From the NCBI RefSeq assembly GCF_900232865.1, contig NZ_OCTS01000001.1, forward strand, positions 124,001 through 188,000: a DNA stretch of 64,000 nt, given 5' to 3'. Below, piece by piece: positions 58,173 to 64,000 of this stretch. The position numbers and the translations under genes are program-made. The notes below the pieces were generated by a model. It saw only the letters and a list, made by a program, of their open reading frames with translations, was not told the DNA's origin and ran no database searches. Source of the stretch: Corynebacterium dentalis. Lineage in GTDB: Bacteria; Actinomycetota; Actinomycetes; Mycobacteriales; Mycobacteriaceae. Within the stretch, counting starts at the first letter, position 1, and each line of letters begins with the position of its first letter.

Positions 58173-59810
58173 TTACTCGTCCTCGTCCTCACCGGCGAGC
58201 GGTGCGGAGCTAGCAATCTGCAACATGAAATCGCGATTGGTCTTGTTCTTACGCAGCTGCTTGATCAGCAGATCGATGGCCGCCTGGGAATCCAGGGCGG
58301 ACAAGATACGGCGCAGCTTGTGCAGGATGCGCGCCTCGTCCGGACCGAGCAGTAGCTCGTCCTTGCGGGTGCCGGACGGGTTGACGTCCACGGCAGGGAA
58401 TACGCGACGCTCGGAGATCTTGCGATCCAGCTTCAGCTCCGCGTTGCCCGTGCCCTTGAACTCTTCGAAGATCACTGTGTCACCGGCGGAACCAGTCTCC
58501 ACCATGGCGGTGGCGATGATGGTCAGCGAGCCTCCATTTTCGATGTTTCGCGCCGCACCGAGGAACTTCTTCGGTGGGTACAGTGCGTTGGAATCCACGC
58601 CACCGGACAGGATGCGACCGGACGCTGGCGAGGAGTTGTTGTAGGCACGTCCCAGGCGAGTGATGGAATCCAGCAGCAAGACCACGTCCTTGCCTTGCTC
58701 CACCAGGCGCTTTGCGCGCTCCACGGCCAGCTCAGCCACGGCGGTGTGCTCCCCTGGCGGGCGGTCGAAGGTAGAGGCAATGACCTCGCCCTTCACGCTG
58801 CGCTGCATGTCCGTAACTTCCTCGGGACGCTCGTCCACCAGCACCACCATCAGGTAGCACTCGGGGTTGTTGACCGCGATGGCGTTCGCAATGTCCTGCA
58901 TGATCGTGGTCTTACCGGCCTTGGGCGGAGACACGATCAGCGCGCGCTGACCCTTACCAATCGGCATCACCAGATCGATCACACGAGTGGTGAGGACCTT
59001 GGGTTCCGTCTCCAAACGCAGTCGCTGGTTCGGGTACAGCGGGGTGAGCTTGGTGAACTGCGGACGCTGGTTCGCCTCCTGCGGGGACAGTCCGTTGACG
59101 GACTCCACGGAGTGCAGCGGCGTGTACTTCTGCCGGTTACGACCGCGGTTGCCGCGGTTGTTGTGGTGATTATTGTTGTTCTCATTACCGCGCGGGCGGA
59201 TAGTTCCCACGATGGCATCTCCGTGGCGCATACCGAACTTGCGCACCATGTTGATTGGCACGTACACGTCCGTGGCTCCCGCGTGGTAGCCCGTGGTGCG
59301 AATGAACGCAGTGTTGGCATCAGCGAAGTCCAGGATGCCGGCCACGTTCGTCAGCTGCTGCTGTTGCTGCTGTTGCTGCTCATTGTTGTGGTTGGTCTCG
59401 TGACCGCGATCGTCCTGCTCGTTGCGGTTATCGTGCCGATTACCGCCTCGATTGTCGTTGCGGTTTCGGCGATTGCGCCGGTTACGACGATTCCGTCGGT
59501 TGTTTCCCTGCCGGTCGTCCCCGTTGTGGCGACGTTGCTGATCGTTGTTGTTGCGTTTGTTATCTTCCGACGCCACTTCTGCCTCCTCACGCTCCTGGCG
59601 CGCAGGTTCCTGCTGCTTGGGTGGCTGCGGCTGCTCCTGCTGGGAACGGCTGCGACCACCAGCGGTTTCAATAGCTGCGATGAGATCCCCCTTGCGCAGT
59701 CCAGAGGTGCCCTTGAGACCCTGGGCGGCTGCAACTTGGCGCAGCTCCGGCAACTTGAGAGAAGCTAAGCCGCCTGTTTCAGCCCGGGTGAGAATATCGG
59801 ACAGGCTCAC
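58173..59810 (-). CDS. rho: Transcription termination factor Rho
   Basis: Hexameric RNA helicase ending transcripts. 545 residues. N-terminal SAP-like motif SDILTRAETGGLASLKLPEL, then a long Asn/Arg/Gln/His-rich insert (about 52-155), with repeats such as NRRNRRNRRNRRNRND and an eight-Gln run. The RNA-binding CSD, Walker A SPPKAGKTT and Q/R-loop regions are normal. GTG start with AAAGGA upstream. The 262-nt gap to the divergent acyl-CoA ligase would give a long rho leader. Confidence 0.95.
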   Translation of the reverse strand: MSLSDILTRAETGGLASLKLPELRQVAAAQGLKGTSGLRKGDLIAAIETAGGRSRSQQEQPQPPKQQEPARQEREEAEVASEDNKRNNNDQQRRHNGDDRQGNNRRNRRNRRNRRNRNDNRGGNRHDNRNEQDDRGHETNHNNEQQQQQQQQLTNVAGILDFADANTAFIRTTGYHAGATDVYVPINMVRKFGMRHGDAIVGTIRPRGNENNNNHHNNRGNRGRNRQKYTPLHSVESVNGLSPQEANQRPQFTKLTPLYPNQRLRLETEPKVLTTRVIDLVMPIGKGQRALIVSPPKAGKTTIMQDIANAIAVNNPECYLMVVLVDERPEEVTDMQRSVKGEVIASTFDRPPGEHTAVAELAVERAKRLVEQGKDVVLLLDSITRLGRAYNNSSPASGRILSGGVDSNALYPPKKFLGAARNIENGGSLTIIATAMVETGSAGDTVIFEEFKGTGNAELKLDRKISERRVFPAVDVNPSGTRKDELLLGPDEARILHKLRRILSALDSQAAIDLLIKQLRKNKTNRDFMLQIASSAPLAGEDEDE

Positions 59811-60072
59811 GAAAGTCCTTTCACGTTGCCGCCGTCAATGAACGTGCGGACGAAAATCGTCGCAGCGCGTGGCAACACGATGAGTAGATAAATCTTCAGA
59901 TTGTGTGCTCCCCATACTCAAGTGGAATGGGAGCCTGTGGCGTTAGAGGTGGCGTCGAAAAAAGAAAGAAAGATAGACACACGGCCACGCTTCGCCCAAA
60001 AGAAAGGTTGCGAAGTTGCGTTCATCCTAACACCACTCCGGTAACAAAATCACAACGGTAGTCTTGTGAGTC
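59811..60072. promoter_or_regulatory. Divergent rho / acyl-CoA ligase control region
   Basis: 262 nt without a convincing gene. Rightward, TAGTCT (60059-60064) lies 8 nt before the ATG of the ligase, so that mRNA is probably leaderless. Leftward, TAGGAT (60024-60029 complement) is a candidate rho -10, leaving a leader of about 205 nt, a length in keeping with Rho autoregulation. No intrinsic terminator is seen. Confidence 0.45.
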
Positions 60073-61809
60073 ATGAAGTCCACCATGCAGGAGATACCGT
60101 TTTCCGTAGCTCGCATCCTCGAGTTCGGAGCCACAGCCCACAGAAACACCACTGTGGCCACGTATTTCGGCAAGGACGCGGAAATCACCACGTTTGGCCA
60201 TATCGCCGCCCGCGCGGGTGCACTAGCTAATGCGCTGCGGGACGTCTACCGCATCGAGATCGGGGACCGAGTGGGCACCTTTCTCTCCAATTGCGCTGAG
60301 CATATGGAATCCATGTTGGCGGTGCCTTCGATGGGCGCGATCTTCCATCCGCTGAATCGCTATCTGATGAATGACCAGATCATCCACGTCATCAACCATG
60401 CCGAAGACAAGGTCATCATCTGTGATCCGGCGTATAGCGAGCGCCTGATCCCCATGCTGACCCACTGCCCCACGGTTCGCGCCGTGATTCTGACTGGCTC
60501 GGACGTACGCTCGGTACAACTGGCCCGTGCGCTGGCACGAGAATTAAGCCATAACGTGCAGGTTCGCGCCTACGAAGAGTTGCTGGACGGCCGTTCCACC
60601 GAATACGCGTGGCCGGTGCAGGAAGAAACTACTCCCGCGGCAATCTGCTATTCCACCGGCACGGAAGGCGCACCCAAGGGCGTGGTGTACAGCCACCGCA
60701 CGTTGTGGCTGCATGCACTAAATCTCCGTACCGCCGATGCGTTCGGCATCCGCAACGGACAAAAGTTTCTCTGCTGCGTGCCGATCTATCACATCTTGAG
60801 CTGGGGCGTTCCGCTGGCTGCGTTCATGTGTGGCGCGCCGTTGGTGTTCACCGGGCGCTCGGCAACACCGGCACACATCGCTCACGTGATCACGGACGCG
60901 ATGCCCCGAGCGGCACACGGCTCGCCAGCGGTGTGGACGAGCTTGCTGGAGTACTACTCCACGCATCCGCCCAAGAAGATGAGCTTGCAGGAAATCTACT
61001 CGGGTGGCCAGCAGGTTCCCCCGTCGCTGATCGACGGATGGGAGGAGCTCTACGGCGTGGACATGATTCACACGTGGGGCATGACGGAAACGGCTTCCCT
61101 CGGCACGGTTGCCCATCCGCCTGCTGGTGTCAGCGGTGAGGCCAGGGCCCGCTACCGCTACTCGCAGGGCAGGTTCCCCGCCTCCTTGGAGTACCGACTG
61201 GTGGATCCACAGGACAACGTACTGGAGATCAATGACCGCAACTCCGGCGAGCTGCAAGTGCGCGGCAATGCGGTGACCGCGGAGTACTACCACTCCCCGG
61301 TCCAGTCCGAGTTCCGCGGCAAACCAGTGGAAGACGCACCGGCGCGCTTCACCGAGGACGGGTGGCTGCGCACAGGCGACGTGGCCACGATCAACGAGGA
61401 TGGATTCCTCACCGTCCACGATCGGATCAGCGATTCCATCCGCAGCGGGGGCGAGTGGATCTACTCCCCTGCCCTGGAAAACTATTTGATGGAATCCGAG
61501 GCCGTAGTGGAAGCCGCAGTGGTGGGAGTCCCAGACGACAAGTGGGGACAACGACCCCTGGCCGTGATTCGCCTCAACAAGAGCTTCGAGCCCACCGAGG
61601 AGACTGCACGGTCCCTCCACGCCGAGGTCGGCGCAAAAGTTCCGCGGTGGATGATCCCTGACTATTGGGTCTTCGTACCGACAATCTTTAAGACTTCAGT
61701 GGATAAATACGACAAGAAAGAACTACGACAGGCTTATGCCGAAGGCGAGTTCGACGTGCTTAGGATTCGGCGACGCGAATCTGACCAGAACGAATCCGCT
61801 CCAGAATAA
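60073..61809 (+). CDS. Acyl-CoA synthetase/AMP-dependent ligase (FadD-type)
   Basis: 578 residues. AMP-binding P-loop YSTGTEGAPKGVVYSH (about 193-208), GMTETASLGTV, and DGWLRTGDVATINEDGF and IKSGGEW-type IRSGGEWI give the adenylate-forming fold. The catalytic Lys region is YDKKELRQAY (TSVDKYDKKELR). Medium- or long-chain acids are likely; exact substrate unknown. Its last 50 nt overlap the convergent surface protein gene. Confidence 0.88.
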   Translation: MKSTMQEIPFSVARILEFGATAHRNTTVATYFGKDAEITTFGHIAARAGALANALRDVYRIEIGDRVGTFLSNCAEHMESMLAVPSMGAIFHPLNRYLMNDQIIHVINHAEDKVIICDPAYSERLIPMLTHCPTVRAVILTGSDVRSVQLARALARELSHNVQVRAYEELLDGRSTEYAWPVQEETTPAAICYSTGTEGAPKGVVYSHRTLWLHALNLRTADAFGIRNGQKFLCCVPIYHILSWGVPLAAFMCGAPLVFTGRSATPAHIAHVITDAMPRAAHGSPAVWTSLLEYYSTHPPKKMSLQEIYSGGQQVPPSLIDGWEELYGVDMIHTWGMTETASLGTVAHPPAGVSGEARARYRYSQGRFPASLEYRLVDPQDNVLEINDRNSGELQVRGNAVTAEYYHSPVQSEFRGKPVEDAPARFTEDGWLRTGDVATINEDGFLTVHDRISDSIRSGGEWIYSPALENYLMESEAVVEAAVVGVPDDKWGQRPLAVIRLNKSFEPTEETARSLHAEVGAKVPRWMIPDYWVFVPTIFKTSVDKYDKKELRQAYAEGEFDVLRIRRRESDQNESAPE

Positions 61810-63760
61810 ACGGCAGTCCGGTGGCCACTAGATCCAGCATTCCGTCGAGCGTCACCAAGATCACCCGGTCACCCTCCGGCTTGACTGCTTGCCCATTGCC
61901 CGAAGCACCGAAGCCCGCGTGAATGCGATCTTCCACGTCATCCGGCAGTTCTTGGATGAGCTTGCCCGTGGTTGGATCCACGTAATCAGTCAGACCCAGA
62001 CGATCGATGACCTCCGCCATCGATTGCTCGACCGGTTGCTGTGCGGGCTCTAGTTCCATCGCTGACTGCGTAGCGTGCGTGCCCGTTGCGAACTCAGCCT
62101 CGACGGTGGTTGCCGAGCGGTCCGGGAAAATCACCCGTACGGTGATGTCCTTGTTGTCTTCCGCGTCCTCGTTTTTAGGCGACGCCACGGTGAGCTGTCC
62201 GTGCTCGTCGATCTCCGCAGTCCACCCATCCCCCGGCTGCTCCACGATGTCAAAGGTGGTTTCCGCGGGTGCGCCTTGGATTCGAGCTTGTGCCTGCTCG
62301 CCGAATTCCATGGCGGTGGACGGATAGCGCAAACGCATATGTCCCGCGAGGTCCGTGACCTCGACGTGCACGTAGACCGTATCCGTACTGTCGTCCGAAT
62401 AGGTGGCTTTCACTGGAATTTCGGTGGAGACGTCCACGATATTGTCGTGCACACGCACGTCCAACTCGCCAGAGTTTTCATCGACCGTCCAGGTCCAGCC
62501 CAAAGGTGCATCGCCTTCGACGGAGAACTCAGTTCCCGCCGGGACGTCCTCTTCCGTGCGCAGAGTGATCTTCTGCCCGAAAGGCACGTAGCCATTCGGG
62601 TATGACGGATCCACCCGCCCCGCGATGGAATGAGAAGGATCAATGATCGAAACCTGTGCCGAAGTAACATCAGCAGAACCGTCGGGGTAGCTCACTTCCA
62701 CCATCACGCGCTTCCGGAGGCCGGGCTTGGCGGAGGAGTTGGGGATCAGCGTGAGCCGGCCGGTGTTGGCGTCGATAACAGAAGAAACCGGACCTCTGCG
62801 ATCCGAAATAATACGGAAGAACGTTCCGGTTGGAAACGGCCCGCCCTTGACCTGGGCGGTCGCCAAATGGTCCGGTGACATGACCACGTCGCGCACTGTG
62901 GGATTCAGACGAGAAGCAACCGAACCGGGCTTGGCGGGAGGGGCGGTAGAAACCGTGGCATGCAGCTCGAGGCGGGATGTCGAGCCATCGGCGAACGTCA
63001 CTCGAACCGGAACAGACGCCGCATCGCCCGCGGGCAAGCGATCGGAGGCGCCAATGCGTGCGGCACCGGTGGACTGATCCACTGTGATGGACCACAGCGC
63101 GGGAGGATCGCTGAGCAGGTCAAATGTTGCACCTTCGGGGGCCGATTGCCCTTGCCACTTCGGGGCGATTTCAGTGCCCTGACCTGGGTCAACACTCACC
63201 CGAGAGTACGCCGCCTGAAAACGCTGGCTATCGGTCCGCTGACGAGCGGCCACCACAAAGGCGGCGATAGCGGTATCCGAGCTGCCATCCGGATAAGTCA
63301 CGTCAATGCGCTGCTTCAGCGAGGTTCCTTCAGCGAGCCGGGAATCCGTGGAAGCGGTGACGGCGCCTGAAAACGAATCGATGGATACGGTCCATCCGCC
63401 AGGCGGCTGCGAAGCTAATTCGAACCTGGCTCCTGCAGGAAAACTGGACCTCACCTCGGACGTCGCGGACTGTCCGGCTATCACCGTGGAGTTGGAGTAC
63501 CGGGGCGAATACTCCTCGTCCATTGGACGTTCGGACTCGGTTGTATCCACAGGGGTCTCTTCGGTCGAGTCTTCTGACTCTTCCGGAGTTTGATAGAGCG
63601 TGACCTCTGGTGGCTGCTCAGCTTCTTCGGGGGTGCTGGTTTCCGCAGTGGTATCAGCGGTGGTCTCCGAAAGTTCCTGCGCCGTAGCATGCGGAGCCAC
63701 GACGATGGAAAACACCATCACCGCACTGACTGCCACAGAAGGCAGTTTCCGCTGGAACAC
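61760..63760 (-). CDS. Secreted repeat protein with Rib/YPDG-like domains
   Basis: 666 residues. A signal peptide (about 1-28, ending PHATAQ) and an acidic Thr/Glu/Pro-rich stem (29-95) precede about five domains of 85-100 residues. Each has a W-[ST]-[IV]-x-[IV]-D segment and, in most, a late YPDGS(S/A)D or related motif (YPDGSSD, FADGSTS, YPDGSAD, YSDDSTD, FPDRSAT), as in Rib/alpha/YPDG surface proteins. There is no LPxTG; the C-terminus LVTLDGMLDLVATGLPFILE is apolar. Likely a cell-envelope structural or adhesive protein. GTG 63760 with AAGGG upstream. Confidence 0.75.
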   Translation of the reverse strand: MFQRKLPSVAVSAVMVFSIVVAPHATAQELSETTADTTAETSTPEEAEQPPEVTLYQTPEESEDSTEETPVDTTESERPMDEEYSPRYSNSTVIAGQSATSEVRSSFPAGARFELASQPPGGWTVSIDSFSGAVTASTDSRLAEGTSLKQRIDVTYPDGSSDTAIAAFVVAARQRTDSQRFQAAYSRVSVDPGQGTEIAPKWQGQSAPEGATFDLLSDPPALWSITVDQSTGAARIGASDRLPAGDAASVPVRVTFADGSTSRLELHATVSTAPPAKPGSVASRLNPTVRDVVMSPDHLATAQVKGGPFPTGTFFRIISDRRGPVSSVIDANTGRLTLIPNSSAKPGLRKRVMVEVSYPDGSADVTSAQVSIIDPSHSIAGRVDPSYPNGYVPFGQKITLRTEEDVPAGTEFSVEGDAPLGWTWTVDENSGELDVRVHDNIVDVSTEIPVKATYSDDSTDTVYVHVEVTDLAGHMRLRYPSTAMEFGEQAQARIQGAPAETTFDIVEQPGDGWTAEIDEHGQLTVASPKNEDAEDNKDITVRVIFPDRSATTVEAEFATGTHATQSAMELEPAQQPVEQSMAEVIDRLGLTDYVDPTTGKLIQELPDDVEDRIHAGFGASGNGQAVKPEGDRVILVTLDGMLDLVATGLPFILERIRSGQIRVAES

Positions 63761-63812
63761 GAGAGCGCCCTTCTGAAGGCAACAGCCACGTAAATAGAAG
63801 TTGAAAACTTAG

Positions 63813-63841
63813 GCTCAGCTTACACTGAGGTAAAGCTGAGC
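63813..63841. promoter_or_regulatory. Perfect 9-bp hairpin between the surface protein and the last gene
   Basis: GCTCAGCTT (63813-63821) and AAGCTGAGC (63833-63841) pair across an 11-nt loop. Without a U-tract it may be an operator or weak terminator of the partial gene; TTTACC-17-TAAGTT on the minus strand overlaps it as a possible promoter of the surface protein gene. Confidence 0.4.
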
Positions 63842-63881
63842 GATAGGCGAACAGCCAGCGGAAGGTCGCAGATCACATCGT

Positions 63882-64000
63882 CTAGTTGACAGTGACCTCG
63901 ACGGCCTGCGCGACCTCGAATTCCATCACTTTGATACCTCGTCCCCTCGCCTCTTCAACATGTGACTTATCAACCTTTTCCGTGGACAGAACCATGATGG
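63882..64000 (-). CDS. Unidentified gene, 3' end only (5' part beyond window)
   Basis: An open frame enters from base 64000 and ends at TAG 63884-63882. The visible end reads MVLSTEKVDKSHVEEARGRG followed by IKVMEFEVAQAVEVTVN, about 39 residues. I do not recognise the family from this tail. Codon choice and position on the minus strand are consistent with a real gene. Confidence 0.5.
   Translation of the reverse strand, partial: IMVLSTEKVDKSHVEEARGRGIKVMEFEVAQAVEVTVN

Noticed and set aside
59380..59560. Short repeats within rho considered as a CRISPR or tandem-repeat locus
   Set aside because: They are in-frame NRR/NNR codon repeats of the Rho insert without spacers.
58695..59768. Long open frame opposite rho, Leu/Val-rich at its end
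   Set aside because: It reads the NRR/Gln repeats in antisense; looks membrane-like only because of complementary codons.
59918..60025. 35-codon ORF in the rho leader (starts MNATSQPFFW)
   Set aside because: Its ATG overlaps the presumed -10 box TAGGAT, so it would not be fully transcribed; no ribosome site.

Overview
The window is a chromosomal segment of a Corynebacterium (Actinobacteria, order Mycobacteriales). The case rests on GC-rich coding sequence, an MscCG-type mechanosensitive channel beside ilvBNC, the GlgE/GlgB alpha-glucan pair, NucS, an actinobacterial Rho with a long polar insert, an actinobacterial F-ATPase operon, and many genes that appear to start as leaderless mRNAs (a TANNNT hexamer 6-8 nt before the start codon). 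Gene order follows the serA-ilvBNC-gat-ligA-etf-glg-atp-rho stretch of C. glutamicum. It also matches two Mycobacterium tuberculosis blocks (about Rv2996-Rv3041 and Rv1297-Rv1327). I cannot name the species from sequence alone.

Layout. 1-10.1 kb: serine and branched-chain amino acid synthesis: serA (partial), a COG0523 metal GTPase behind a Zur-like box, and ilvC, ilvN and ilvB behind a transcription attenuator with a Leu/Val/Ile-rich leader peptide. MscCG, a PH-domain protein and ilvD are divergent. 10.1-24.4 kb: DoxX protein, a CPWA-type GST-like reductase, gatB, a BASS transporter, pfkA flanked by two decayed genes (metallophosphoesterase and Dyp peroxidase), an MFS exporter with a Nudix hydrolase, gatA/gatC, an ACT-domain protein, ilvA and a DnaQ-like exonuclease. 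24.4-34.3 kb: two small ORFs, a DUF222/HNH nuclease, ligA, TspO, DCC protein, a MetE-like protein, mnmA, cysteine desulfurase, an AAA ATPase with tandem promoter repeats, and an HhH-like protein. 34.3-46 kb: etfBA, a THUMP-like methyltransferase, Nudix and ABC genes, glgE, glgB, a secreted protein, a thioredoxin-like TPR protein, nucS and a DUF2550 protein. 46-54.2 kb: the complete atpI-atpBEFHAGDC operon. 54.2-64 kb: wecA, sua5, prmC, prfA, rho, an acyl-CoA ligase, a secreted protein with Rib/YPDG-like repeats, and the 3' end of an unidentified gene.

The window is mostly core metabolism: carbon and amino-acid supply (pfkA, serA, ilv), charging and decoding (gatCAB, mnmA, prfA/prmC, sua5), energy (etf, atp), storage glucan (glgE/B) and DNA maintenance (ligA, nucS). 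The less ordinary parts are the ilv attenuator, the Zur-like box with an adjacent long hairpin, the two pseudogenes, the ATPase with operator-like repeats, the small-ORF cluster at 24.4-24.8 kb, the structured atp leader and the repeat-bearing surface protein. I saw no tRNA, rRNA, CRISPR array, intact insertion sequence or prophage.
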